Below the pieces are notes generated by a model. That model was given only the letters and a program-made list of their open reading frames with translations. It searched no databases and had not been told where the DNA came from. This document shows positions 24,602-37,573 of a stretch of DNA of 64,000 nt, one piece after another. Source of the stretch: Trebonia sp963777905 (GTDB taxonomy: Bacteria > Actinomycetota > Actinomycetes > Streptosporangiales > Streptosporangiaceae); contig CAVZSM010000013.1 in the NCBI GenBank assembly GCA_963777905.1, positions 150,417-214,416 of the forward strand. Direction: 5' to 3'. Made by a program: the position numbers and the translations under genes. Within the stretch, counting starts at the first letter, position 1. The number at the start of each line of letters is the position of its first letter.

Positions 24602-27001
24602 CTACAGGATGTCGCGCCGCCGCAGCTCCAGGTAGGAGATCCAGCCAACCGGGATGGGCAGCCAGAACGTCGCCGTGCGGAAGATGAGCACCGCGGCTAT
24701 CGCCTGGTGTGCCGGGATGCCGATGGCTGTCAGCCCGGCGGCCAGGACGGCCTCCACTCCGCCGATTCCGCCGGGCGTCGGCGCCGCCGCTCCCACCGCG
24801 TTGCCGGCCAGGTAAACGACCGCGGTCGCCAGGATGGGCGGGTGGGCGCCGACCGACCACAGCGCCGCGAGCATCGCGACCAGGTAGGCGACGGACAGCA
24901 GGACGTTGGCCGCGGAGCTGATGGCGAGCCTGACCGGATGGGAGATGGCGTCAAGCAACCGGGGCCAGACCGCCTGCAGGTGCGGCCACACGGTGCCGGT
25001 CAGCTTGGCACGGGTCTGCGGCACGGCCAGCAGGACGATGACGATTGCCAAGATCACCAGGAGCCCGATGAGCACGTCGGCACCGGGCGCGATCTTGAAC
25101 CGGCTGAACCCCGACCCGGTGAGCACGCCCAGCACGATCAGCAGCAGAACCGTCGTGACGACGTTCACGATCTGCGACATCGTGACCGCGGCGGCGATAG
25201 TGCCGTCGTCCACCTCCTCGTGGTGCAGGTAGCGAGCGTTCACGGCCACGTGGCCGACGGTCGGCGGCAAGGCCACGCCCACGAACGCGCTGGCCAGCTG
25301 AACACGGAAGCCGCGCCAGATGGACAGCCGCTTGGGGACGAACGCCGCGAGGTTCTCGGCCGCCGCCAGGTAGGTCACCGCCGATCCGAGCACGGCAAGG
25401 GCGAACCAGGCCGGATTGGCCTGGCTCAGCGTGCTGAGGAGGTTGACGCCAGAGAGCTGGCCGACGAGCAGGTAGCCGGCGACGGTGAGGGCGACCGCGG
25501 TGACGATGGTACGCCAGCGGAATCGTTCCAGCCGGGGTGCCGGCAGCGCGGCCCTGTCGCCGAGAAGCTCGTGCCTGATCTCGTCCAGGCAACCCGAGGC
25601 GGCGCGCATCGCCCGCCACCCCCACGGGGCGAGGGCGATCGGCTGCGTCACCGCCGCCACGGCGGCCCGATCTACCGGTCCGTAACCGGCCCGCAGCGCC
25701 GCGACGGCGGTGGCGGGACCGACGACTCTGGCCAGCGTCGTCAGTGCCTGGACCAGGTCGAGGCGGCGGGCAAGTTCGCTGGCGCCTGGCTCGGCCGCGT
25801 CGAGTGAGCAGAACCCGGCGCGGTTCCCCGAGATGAAAAGGTTGCCCGGCTGCAGGTCGTGGTGCGCGACGCCGGCGTCGTGCAGGCGTCGGAGCGACGC
25901 GAACAAGGACGCAGCGCCCGCCGGGCTCGCCCCCGCGGCCCCCGGCCGCCCGTCCGGAATGGTCGTGACGAGCACCAGCGTCTCGCCGGGCATCTCGCCG
26001 AGCAGCACCAGCACGGGGCTGGGCACGCCGGCCCGCTCCGCCAGGAAGCAGGCCAGTGAGAGCTGCTCGACCCGGGCGCGGGAAGTGAGCGCGACGTGCC
26101 CCGCGACCGCGGACCGGAGACGGGCCAGCGCCCACAATCGCCGGGCCGCGCCTGATCCACGGGTGTCGCGGCCGGACAGGTGAACGCGGATCCTGCTGCC
26201 GTCGGCCACCGTGCCTTCCAGCCGCGCGCGCCCCTGGGGTCCGGTGACCGACAGGTCCGCGGCCGTCACGCCCTGGCTGGTCAGCCAGTCCGTGAGCTCG
26301 GCGGTGGTGGGCAGTACCGACGCCGCGCCGAGCAGCCAGCGCACCACCCAGCCCACCAGCAGGCCGCCGAATAGCGCGAGCACCACTGCGAAGGGCGTGA
26401 GCGTGCCGACGGCCAGCCCGCTGAGCAGCAGCGCCGCGCCTGACCACGCCCACCAGCGCTTCCAGCGCGAGCGCCGGGCGAGGTCGGTTCCCACCACGAA
26501 CGCGACGAACGCGGTGTCCACCACGAATATCGAGGGATTGCTGCCGTGCAGCACCGCGTGCTCGATCGCCCCGTGTCCGGCTCGCCAGACGATAGACGCG
26601 ATGATGGCCGTAGCGGCGCCGGCCAGCCCAGCGGCGGCTGCGTTCCGCGCGTCCCGCCACTGCCTGCGCACGAGCACGACCAGTGCCACGATGGCCAGGA
26701 CGAAACAGGCCACTCCTGCGACCACCGCGGCCGCGGGCGGGAGCCAACTCGGGATGTGCCGCACCCCGCGCGACACGTCGTCGGCCACCTCGGTGCTGCC
26801 GAGGGGCAGCGCCCCGATGGAGCCGAGCGTCGCCGCGACGATCAGGAAAGAGAAAATCGCGAGCAGCAGGTCAGCGGGGCGGCGTACCCGGTCCGTGCCC
26901 GCTGGCCCGCGGGACGGGAGAACCTTGTCCTGGGCAGCTTCCACCGGCCTGACGGCAGCCTCGGGCTCACCGTGCGACCCCTCCCCATCACCCATGGCCA
27001 T
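24602..27001 (-). CDS. Kinase-like / lysylphosphatidylglycerol-synthase-TM flippase fusion
   Basis: A 799-residue membrane protein in three parts. Residues ~45-225 hold about six or seven hydrophobic segments. Residues ~235-430 form a soluble kinase-like domain with the catalytic-loop sequence HHDLQPGN (380-387) and a likely metal Asp at ~401 (CSLDAAE, in place of DFG). Residues ~455-790 are an LPG-synthase-type transmembrane domain (UPF0104), with GVALPPTVGHVAVNARYL and PTPGGIGGVEAVLAAGL as landmarks. That domain is associated with lipid-linked substrate flipping. The kinase could phosphorylate a lipid or sugar head group. No function is known from the sequence. An ATG two codons later is also possible. 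Confidence 0.82.
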   Translation of the reverse strand: MAMGDGEGSHGEPEAAVRPVEAAQDKVLPSRGPAGTDRVRRPADLLLAIFSFLIVAATLGSIGALPLGSTEVADDVSRGVRHIPSWLPPAAAVVAGVACFVLAIVALVVLVRRQWRDARNAAAAGLAGAATAIIASIVWRAGHGAIEHAVLHGSNPSIFVVDTAFVAFVVGTDLARRSRWKRWWAWSGAALLLSGLAVGTLTPFAVVLALFGGLLVGWVVRWLLGAASVLPTTAELTDWLTSQGVTAADLSVTGPQGRARLEGTVADGSRIRVHLSGRDTRGSGAARRLWALARLRSAVAGHVALTSRARVEQLSLACFLAERAGVPSPVLVLLGEMPGETLVLVTTIPDGRPGAAGASPAGAASLFASLRRLHDAGVAHHDLQPGNLFISGNRAGFCSLDAAEPGASELARRLDLVQALTTLARVVGPATAVAALRAGYGPVDRAAVAAVTQPIALAPWGWRAMRAASGCLDEIRHELLGDRAALPAPRLERFRWRTIVTAVALTVAGYLLVGQLSGVNLLSTLSQANPAWFALAVLGSAVTYLAAAENLAAFVPKRLSIWRGFRVQLASAFVGVALPPTVGHVAVNARYLHHEEVDDGTIAAAVTMSQIVNVVTTVLLLIVLGVLTGSGFSRFKIAPGADVLIGLLVILAIVIVLLAVPQTRAKLTGTVWPHLQAVWPRLLDAISHPVRLAISSAANVLLSVAYLVAMLAALWSVGAHPPILATAVVYLAGNAVGAAAPTPGGIGGVEAVLAAGLTAIGIPAHQAIAAVLIFRTATFWLPIPVGWISYLELRRRDIL

Positions 27002-27071
27002 GCATACTGGCTACCCGCTGCGGAGCGCGGCACTCTGGGCCGAGCGCTCGTTACCCCTGCGCTGGGAAAAC

Positions 27072-27105
27072 AAGAAAGGCCGGCCCCGAGGGGCCGGCCT
27101 TCTTG
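27072..27105 (-). terminator. rRNA operon terminator
   Basis: A near-perfect GC-rich hairpin, with core arms AAGGCCGGCCCC at 27076-27087 and its complement at 27090-27101, lies about ten bases beyond the 5S gene. On the minus strand it is followed by TTCTTGTTTT, a good T-rich tract. Confidence 0.85.
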
Positions 27106-27114
27106 TTAATGGTG

Positions 27115-27232
27115 CGCGGCGGTGTCCTACTCTCCCACGAGGCCTCCCTCGCAGTACCATCGGCGCTGGAGGGCTTAACTTCCGGGTTCGGAATGGGTCC
27201 GGGTGTTTCCCCTTCGCTGTGGCCGCCGCAAC
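27115..27232 (-). rRNA. rrf: 5S ribosomal RNA
   Basis: Minus-strand sequence of about 118 nt starting GTTGCGGCGGCCACAGCG, with the conserved CCCGGACCCATTCCGAACCC and GGGAGAGTAGGACACCGCCG regions of bacterial 5S rRNA. The two ends pair (GGCGG/CCGCC). Exact ends are good to a few bases. It is the last gene of the rRNA operon. Confidence 0.93.
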
Positions 27233-27319
27233 TCTGTGGAGATGTGTGGCCGTGGTGGTGGCCGTGTCTCGGGAACCGCACAGTGGACGCGTAGCATTGC
27301 AGTGAGTGTTGTGGTGGTG

Positions 27320-30406
<3,087 letters not shown>

Positions 30407-30507
30407 GCACAACAAAAAACACTACAATACGCAGAGGAACCCCCCACCCCCGAAGAGGAATCCCCGAAGGGAAAAGGGAGCTCCAGGTATTAGATGCTCG
30501 CGTCCAC

Positions 30508-30530
30508 TGTGCAGTTCTCAAGAAACGGAC
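30508..30530 (-). promoter_or_regulatory. Spacer antitermination/processing-type motif
   Basis: On the minus strand, GTCCGTTTCTTGAGAACTGC within the 16S-23S spacer repeats almost exactly a motif 150 bases upstream of 16S. Its TTCTTGAGAA core is a short inverted repeat. Its presence in both places suggests an rRNA antitermination or processing signal. The remaining spacer (30407-30788) contains no tRNA gene. Confidence 0.5.
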
Positions 30531-30781
30531 AGCACCACAGCCGCCGTCCGCATCCGCGGAAAGCGGCCATAGCCTGTACTGAAGACCCGGGCAGAAGCCC
30601 GCTTCCTCAGGACCCAACAGCGTGCCCACCCAGCCAGCCGATCCAGTCCCCCGTTCCGCGCCCCCGGAAGGGACACGTACTAGCCGCGCGATGACGCGAA
30701 AGGACCCAGGTGAATAGCCAGTGCTCCACTAGAAAGCACGGGCGCCCAGCCACACAGACGGTGACTACAGGCGCCAATGCT

Positions 30782-32302
<1,521 letters not shown>

Positions 32303-32451
32303 TGACCAGCACCCAAGGCCCGAAGACCCGGGAAACCAGAAACCCAACCATGAGCTCAAAGCCATGGCTGAAAATCCGTTACGAAACAGACTCCGAAGAA
32401 CCATCCCGCGACGGGGGTTTAGTACATATAATGCACTGGCTTTTAACACGC

Positions 32452-32474
32452 TGTTGAGTTCTCAAGAAACGGAC
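32452..32474 (-). promoter_or_regulatory. rRNA leader antitermination/processing-type motif
   Basis: GTCCGTTTCTTGAGAACTCA on the minus strand, about 150 bases upstream of 16S, is the partner of the motif in the 16S-23S spacer (30508-30530). Actinobacterial rRNA leaders commonly contain such a TTGAGAACTCAACA element. The role is inferred. Confidence 0.5.
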
Positions 32475-32523
32475 ACACACCATAGGAGAACTTTCGTTTT
32501 CCGTCCGGGGTGGCTGTTTTTCT

Positions 32524-32552
32524 AATCTACCCTGGGATTTCCATCCGGTCAA
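32524..32552 (-). promoter_or_regulatory. rRNA promoter, proximal
   Basis: Minus-strand TTGACC (32552-32547) and TAGATT (32529-32524) are separated by exactly 17 bases, a strong match to a housekeeping-sigma promoter. It lies about 220 bases upstream of 16S. Confidence 0.75.
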
Positions 32553-32697
32553 ATTGGGACCTTCCGGATTTCCCGAGCCGTAGCGTACCGGCACCGGCGG
32601 AGTCCTTGGCACGCGCCAAGGTCCGCGACGCTAGTAGCTGGTGGCTCCCCGGGTCCCGTCCCGCCTCGCGGCGTTCAGTCCCCCTCGGGGCATGTGA

Positions 32698-32726
32698 ACT
32701 CTACGACCACGGGAAGCCTTCGTCAA
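32698..32726 (-). promoter_or_regulatory. rRNA promoter, distal
   Basis: Minus-strand TTGACG (32726-32721) and TAGAGT (32703-32698) are again separated by 17 bases. With the proximal promoter it forms a tandem pair, as is usual for actinobacterial rRNA operons. Bases 32303-32830 otherwise contain no gene. Confidence 0.7.
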
Positions 32727-32773
32727 ATCGAACGCGGATACTCGTGATACCCGTGCCCCGCGGGCGTCAAACC

Positions 32774-32841
32774 CGCGACCTTGCCACGAGTCGAAGGGGC
32801 CACGAGTCGAAGGGCTAGGAGTCGAAGGGGCTAGGAGTCGA
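32774..32841 (-). repeat. Short tandem repeat at a stop codon
   Basis: A 16-18 bp unit containing CGAGTCGAAGGGGC or AGGAGTCGAAGGGGCT is repeated about four times across the 3' end of the FAD oxidase gene and the bases beyond it. On the minus strand the unit duplicates the gene's terminal codons and stop (TTCGACTCCTAG). Slippage or imprecise duplication is the simplest cause. Confidence 0.7.
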
Positions 32842-34243
32842 ACCCGAGGCCGAGCCGGTCCAGCAGCCGCAACCACGCGTCGCGGCGGCCCTCGTTGCGG
32901 TCGGCCCTGGCGAGCGAGGAGCGGGTCAGCTGGACAACCGCCGACCTGACGGGTTCCGGCGGGAACGGGACCGGCTTGGACGTGACCAGAGTCAGGCGGG
33001 TCCGTTCCGAACCGGATTTCTCCAGCAGATCCAGCAGCACCTGAGCGGCGAACCTGGTGGCACCCACCCCAAGCCCCGTGTACCCCGCCGCGTAAGCCAG
33101 CCGCCCGCCGTAGGCGGTGCCGAAGAACGGGCAGAACCTGGTGCACGTGTCGATGACCCCGCCCCACGCGTGGCTGAACGACACCCCTTCAAGCTGCGGG
33201 AACGTCGCGAAGAAGTGCTCCGCCAGCATCGCGAACGTGCGCGGGCGCTGCGCCTGCTCCTCGTGGATCCTGCCGCCGTTGAAGTAGACGGCGTCGTATC
33301 CGCCCCACAGGATCCGGTCGTCCCTGGTCAGCCGGAAGTAGTGGAACTGGTTGCCCAGGTCGGAGGCGCCGCGGCGGTCCTTCCAGCCCAGGCTCGCCAG
33401 CTGCGCAGCGGTCAGCGGCTCGGTCATCAGCGCGTAGTCCCACACCGGGATCACGTAGTTCCCGATCCGGCGCAGCAGCGGGCGGAACGCCCCGGTGCCG
33501 AGGACCACCGTGCCCGCCCGCACGCTGCCGTACGGCGTCGTCAGCTCGAGACCGGCCCCTCCGCCGCCGGCCCTGGCCAGCGACCCGGCAGGCGTGTTCT
33601 CGTAGATCCGCACGCCCGCCTCCAGGCAGGCGCGGCGCAGCCCCCAGGCCAGCCGGCCGGGTTCGACCATCGCGTTGCCGCCGGGGTACCGCAGCCCGCC
33701 GGCGAACAGCGGGGAGTTCAGCTCCCGGCGTGCCGCGGCCGCGTCGAGCACCTCGACCTCATGGCCGAGGGCCCTGGCGGCCGCCGCCTCCTCGGCCAGG
33801 CCGTCGAGCTGCCACGGCGCGGTCGCGAGGTTCAGCTCGCCGGTCAGCGCGAAGTCGCAGTCGATGCCGTAGGCGGCGACCGTCTCGCCGATCTCGCGCA
33901 GGTTTTCCGCGCCGAGCCGCTCGAGCAGCGGCATTTCGGCGGGGAACCGTTCCAGGCCGTTGGCCAGCCCGTGGGTGAGGCTCGCCGAGCAGAAGCCGCC
34001 GTTGCGCCCGGACGCCGCCCAGCCGGCCGTGCGCGCCTCGAGCAGCACCACGTCGAGGGACGGGTCGCGCTCCCGCGCCAGCAGCGCCGTCCACAACCCG
34101 GTGAAGCCGCCGCCCACGACCGCCAGGTCGGCGGTGACGCGGCCGGTGAGCGCGGGCAGCGGGTCGGGCGCGTCCGGCTGGTCGAGCCAGAATGATCGCG
34201 GCGCGGCGCCCGCCAGCGACCGCGCCACCTGCGGATTGATCAT
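32831..34243 (-). CDS. FAD-dependent amine/amino-acid oxidase (DadA/PuuB-like)
   Basis: A 470-residue flavoprotein of the D-amino-acid oxidase superfamily. The dinucleotide motif DLAVVGGGFTGLWTALLARE (~40-60) binds FAD, ASGRNGGFCSASLTHG fits the gamma-glutamylputrescine oxidase-like clade, and HAWGGVIDTCTRFCPFFG lies near the C-terminal flavin contact. It probably oxidises a secondary or primary amine to an aldehyde or imine with peroxide release. The ATG at 34243 was preferred. The frame opens at 34330 but the extra residues overlap the divergent gene's start. It is divergent from a nitrilase-like gene 86 bases away. Confidence 0.85.
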   Translation of the reverse strand: MINPQVARSLAGAAPRSFWLDQPDAPDPLPALTGRVTADLAVVGGGFTGLWTALLARERDPSLDVVLLEARTAGWAASGRNGGFCSASLTHGLANGLERFPAEMPLLERLGAENLREIGETVAAYGIDCDFALTGELNLATAPWQLDGLAEEAAAARALGHEVEVLDAAAARRELNSPLFAGGLRYPGGNAMVEPGRLAWGLRRACLEAGVRIYENTPAGSLARAGGGGAGLELTTPYGSVRAGTVVLGTGAFRPLLRRIGNYVIPVWDYALMTEPLTAAQLASLGWKDRRGASDLGNQFHYFRLTRDDRILWGGYDAVYFNGGRIHEEQAQRPRTFAMLAEHFFATFPQLEGVSFSHAWGGVIDTCTRFCPFFGTAYGGRLAYAAGYTGLGVGATRFAAQVLLDLLEKSGSERTRLTLVTSKPVPFPPEPVRSAVVQLTRSSLARADRNEGRRDAWLRLLDRLGLGFDS

Positions 34244-34329
34244 CGTCCGACTTTCGCACACGGCGAGGTTGAAGACAGGAGGCGGGTCGCCGGAGTACAT
34301 ACAGAGGTAGCGGCCGAAAGGACACGTCA

Positions 34330-35430
34330 ATGATCGAGCCTTATCAGGCCATCGGCCTTGTTCCCACCATGCGCGGCATCCGGCGCCGCGCCGACATCAC
34401 GGTCAACCTCGAGCACATTTCGCACCTGATCAAGGCGGCGTCCTGGCTGTCCAGCCTTGACCTGCCCGTCCGGCTGATCGCCATCCCCGAAGGCGCCCTG
34501 CAGGGCTTCAACGACGAGGTGCTCGACCTGGACCACGAGACGTTCGCGCGGGAGTGCGCGATCGACGTGCCCGGCCCTGAGACCGACTACCTCGGCAAGC
34601 TGGCCAGGCAGTGGAACGCGTTCGTGATGGCTCAGGCGAAGGCGAGGCATCCGGAGTTCCCCGGGCGGTTCTTCAACGTCGGCTTCGTCCTGGACCCCGA
34701 CGGCGAGATCGTCCTGAAGCACCACAAGGTCGTGCCGCTGCTGCCCGTGGAGCATTCGGTGACGCCGCACAACGTGTGGGACAAGTGGATTGAGCTGTAC
34801 GGGCGCACCCTGGACGCGTTCTACCCGGTCGCCGACACCGCGATCGGGCGGCTCGGCTTCCTGATGGCCAACGAGGGCTCGTACCCGGAGAACGCCCGCG
34901 GCCTGGCGATGAACGGCGCCGAGGTCGTGTACCGCGGGCCGTATCCGCACCCGCACACCGGCAACGGCCTGTTCGAGATCCAGAACCGGGCGCGCGCCCT
35001 GGACAACAACCTGTACCTGATCGCCTGCAACGTCGGCACCTACTACCTGGACGCGGAGTCCGACGTGCCGATCGACACGTTCGGCGGCGGGTCCGCGGTG
35101 ATCGACTACCGCGGGCAGGTCGTCGGGCGGCACGCCTACAGCGGCGGGTCGTCCTGGGTGGCGGGCACCGTCGACGTGGAGGCGCTGCGCCGGTTCCGCG
35201 CGGCGGCGCAGTGGGACAACTGGCTCAAGGACCTCACCACCGAGCAGTACCAGCTGATCTACGAACGGCCCGTCTACCCGAAGAACCTGTACCTGGACCG
35301 GGCGCCGTACACGCACGCCGAGTACCGCCGCGAGGTGATCGACAGGCAGGTGCGGCTGATGCACGAGCGGGACATCTGGGTGCAGCCGGACAACGGGTCG
35401 CCGGAGGGCGGCGACTCCGGGCCCGTGTGA
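34330..35430 (+). CDS. Nitrilase-superfamily protein lacking the catalytic Cys
   Basis: A 366-residue carbon-nitrogen hydrolase-fold protein. Two of the three catalytic residues are in place: Glu54 in AIPEGALQGF and Lys133 in LKHHKVVPLL. The third motif reads GFLMANEGSYPENARGLAMNGAEVV. The nucleophile position, normally Cys in (I/L)C(N/Y)E..(Y/F)PE, is Ala180 (codon GCC). The residues around it remain well conserved, so this is not general decay. It may be a binding or regulatory protein, or use another chemistry. The second half (NRARALDNNLYLIACNVGTYY) is typical of aliphatic-amidase-like members. The divergent FAD oxidase gene suggests linked amine metabolism. Confidence 0.8.
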   Translation: MIEPYQAIGLVPTMRGIRRRADITVNLEHISHLIKAASWLSSLDLPVRLIAIPEGALQGFNDEVLDLDHETFARECAIDVPGPETDYLGKLARQWNAFVMAQAKARHPEFPGRFFNVGFVLDPDGEIVLKHHKVVPLLPVEHSVTPHNVWDKWIELYGRTLDAFYPVADTAIGRLGFLMANEGSYPENARGLAMNGAEVVYRGPYPHPHTGNGLFEIQNRARALDNNLYLIACNVGTYYLDAESDVPIDTFGGGSAVIDYRGQVVGRHAYSGGSSWVAGTVDVEALRRFRAAAQWDNWLKDLTTEQYQLIYERPVYPKNLYLDRAPYTHAEYRREVIDRQVRLMHERDIWVQPDNGSPEGGDSGPV

Positions 35431-35478
35431 CTGCGGGGCCGTGTAAGGCCGGAGCGGGCAACCGTTAGGGTCGAGCGC

Positions 35479-36462
35479 ATGCGCATTTGTGTCGTGGGCG
35501 CCGGCGCGATCGGCGGCGTCATCGCGTCAGGGCTGGCCAGCGCCGGCGTGGAGACGTCGGTGTACGCGCGCGGCGCGACGCTCGCCGCGCTCAGGTCCCG
35601 GGGGCTGAGCGTCGAGTCCGCCGACGGCGCCGTGACCGTGAAGATGGCCGCGTCGGACGACGCCGCGGACCTCGGCCCTCAGGACTTCGTGGTGCTCGCG
35701 GTCAAGGCCCAGTCGCTGCCCGCCGCGGTCACCGGCATCGGCCCGCTGCTCGGCCCGGATACGGCCGTGCTGTCCACGCTGAACGGCGTGCCGTGGTGGT
35801 TCTTCGACGGGTTCGGCGGGCCGGTCGCCGGCCGCCACCTCGACAGCGTGGACCCCGGCGGGCGGATCGCCGCGGTGCTCCCGGCCAGCCGCGTGATCGG
35901 CGGTACCGTGCACCTGTCCGCGAGCTCGCCTGAGCCCGGCCAGGTCCGGCTGTACAGCGGGAAGGGCCTCATCATCGGCGAGCTGTCCGGCGCGGAAACG
36001 GCGCGGCTCGGCGATCTCGCCGCTGCGCTGCGCGACGCGGGGTTCGACGTCACGGTCTCACCCCGCATTCACGAGGCCGTCTGGTACAAGCTGTGGGGCA
36101 ACCTGACCATGAACCCGGTCTCCGCAGTGACCGGGGCGTCGATGGGCCCGGTGCTGGCCGACGAGCTGGTGGTCGCGTTCTGCTCCTCGGCCATGCTGGA
36201 GGCGCGGGAGATCGGCGCGCGGATCGGCTGCCCCATCGACCAGACGCCCGGCGACCGGCACGCGGTCACCCGCAAGCTCGGCGACTTCCGCCCCTCGATG
36301 CTGCAGGACGCCGAGGCCGGGCGGCCCCTCGAGCTCGACGCGCTCACCGGCGCGGTCCGCGAGATCGGCGCCATCGTCGGCGTGCCGACCCCGTACGTCG
36401 ACGCGCTGCACGGCCTGACCAGGCTCAGTGTCCTTGCCCGCGAGGGCAAGGACACTCCATAG
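35479..36462 (+). CDS. panE: 2-dehydropantoate 2-reductase family protein
   Basis: A 327-residue NADPH-dependent ketopantoate-reductase-type enzyme. It opens MRICVVGAGAIGGVIASGLASAG (cofactor motif GAGAIGG). The catalytic Lys is in EAVWYKLWGNLTMNPVSAVTG, and the C-terminal helical domain ends in YVDALHGLTRLS. It would make pantoate for coenzyme A, but actinobacteria often have several ApbA/PanE paralogues for other 2-oxo acids, and no panB or panC lies nearby. It follows the nitrilase-like gene by 48 bases on the same strand. Confidence 0.82.
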   Translation: MRICVVGAGAIGGVIASGLASAGVETSVYARGATLAALRSRGLSVESADGAVTVKMAASDDAADLGPQDFVVLAVKAQSLPAAVTGIGPLLGPDTAVLSTLNGVPWWFFDGFGGPVAGRHLDSVDPGGRIAAVLPASRVIGGTVHLSASSPEPGQVRLYSGKGLIIGELSGAETARLGDLAAALRDAGFDVTVSPRIHEAVWYKLWGNLTMNPVSAVTGASMGPVLADELVVAFCSSAMLEAREIGARIGCPIDQTPGDRHAVTRKLGDFRPSMLQDAEAGRPLELDALTGAVREIGAIVGVPTPYVDALHGLTRLSVLAREGKDTP

Positions 36463-36485
36463 CGCTGAGCGATAGCACTGGGCGG

Positions 36486-37526
36486 TTACGCCTCGAGCGT
36501 CGGCTCGTCGGGGGCCGACAGGCTCAGCACCGCGCCCACGACAGCGGGCGACGCGCTGATCCTCGCCTCCAGGGCGCGCAGCCGGTAGGCCAGCCGCGGC
36601 TCTGGGTCATCGCCGGTGAGGTCCACGTCGCCGGTCACGAAGACCATCCGCGGGCCGACCACCTCCAGCCGCAAGTAGGTCACCCTGGCGACTTCCGGCG
36701 CGGCGAGCAGGGCCCGGATGGCGGCGGCGCGGACCCGGGGGTCGGCTTCCTGGCCGACGAGGAAGCGCCGGTTCCTGTTGATCAAGACGATCGCGACGAA
36801 GCCGAGGAGCACGCCGATCAGGATCGAGCCCACGGCGTCAGGAATGGGCGAACCGGTCAGCTCGTGCAGGCCGAGCCCGGCGGCCGCGAGGAGCACGCCG
36901 ACCAGGGCGGCAGCATCCTCGGCGAAGACCGCGCGCAACGTGGGGTCGGAGGTGGCGAGCACGTGGTCGATGAGATCGCGCTGCATCGACTCGGCCTCGG
37001 GCTTGGCCTGCCGGACCGACCGCAGGAACGAGATTCCCTCCAGGACGAAGGAGACGGCGAGCACGATGTAGCCGATGCGGAAGTTGCTGGCCGGCTCCGG
37101 GCGCACGAGCTCCCCGATGCCCTGCGAGACCGAGACCACCGCGCCCGCCACGAACAGCCCGAGCGCGGCGAACAGCGACCACACGTACGCTTCCCGGCCA
37201 TACCCCATCGGGTGCGTGCGGTCGGCCGGCTGCCGGGACCGGCGGTTGGCCATCAGCAGGAAGATCTCGTTGCCGGAATCAGCCCAGGAGTGCGCCGCCT
37301 CGGCCACCAGCGACGCCGAGCCGGTCAGGACGGCGGCGGCCGTCTTGGCCAGCGCGATCAGGATGTTGGCGGCGAAGGCGACCAGCACGGTCGTCTTGCT
37401 CTCCGACTCACCGCCCCCGCGCGGCAGCGGCACCGACTGCAGCACGTCACTGGACTCGGGGCCGGTCCCCCCGTCCGGTGCCGCCGCGTCGGGCGGGGCC
37501 TGCTCACCGCCATGCTCAACTGCCAC
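36486..37526 (-). CDS. Cation diffusion facilitator transporter
   Basis: A 346-residue CDF-family membrane protein with six hydrophobic helices and a cytoplasmic C-terminal domain. KTAAAVLTGSASLVAEAAHSWADSGNEIFLLM is helix 1-2 with the metal-site HS..D..N pattern, and HPMGYGREAYVWSLFAALGLF follows. It should export a divalent metal (Zn, Co, Fe or Mn) in exchange for protons. The metal is not predictable, because the second Asp of the usual site is Asn as in one known subgroup. An acidic N-terminal tail of ~45 residues is unusual but common in actinobacterial copies. Confidence 0.87.
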   Translation of the reverse strand: MAVEHGGEQAPPDAAAPDGGTGPESSDVLQSVPLPRGGGESESKTTVLVAFAANILIALAKTAAAVLTGSASLVAEAAHSWADSGNEIFLLMANRRSRQPADRTHPMGYGREAYVWSLFAALGLFVAGAVVSVSQGIGELVRPEPASNFRIGYIVLAVSFVLEGISFLRSVRQAKPEAESMQRDLIDHVLATSDPTLRAVFAEDAAALVGVLLAAAGLGLHELTGSPIPDAVGSILIGVLLGFVAIVLINRNRRFLVGQEADPRVRAAAIRALLAAPEVARVTYLRLEVVGPRMVFVTGDVDLTGDDPEPRLAYRLRALEARISASPAVVGAVLSLSAPDEPTLEA

Positions 37527-37573
37527 CAGTCAGTCCTAACCGGGACCCCGCTGATCAAACACAGGCGCGTCTC

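Noticed and set aside
32750..32841. tRNA-like T-arm sequences (GCGGGTTTGACGCCCGC and CTCGGGTTCGACTCC on the minus strand)
   Set aside because: No acceptor, D or anticodon arms could be found around them. The second is inside the FAD oxidase coding end and its repeats.
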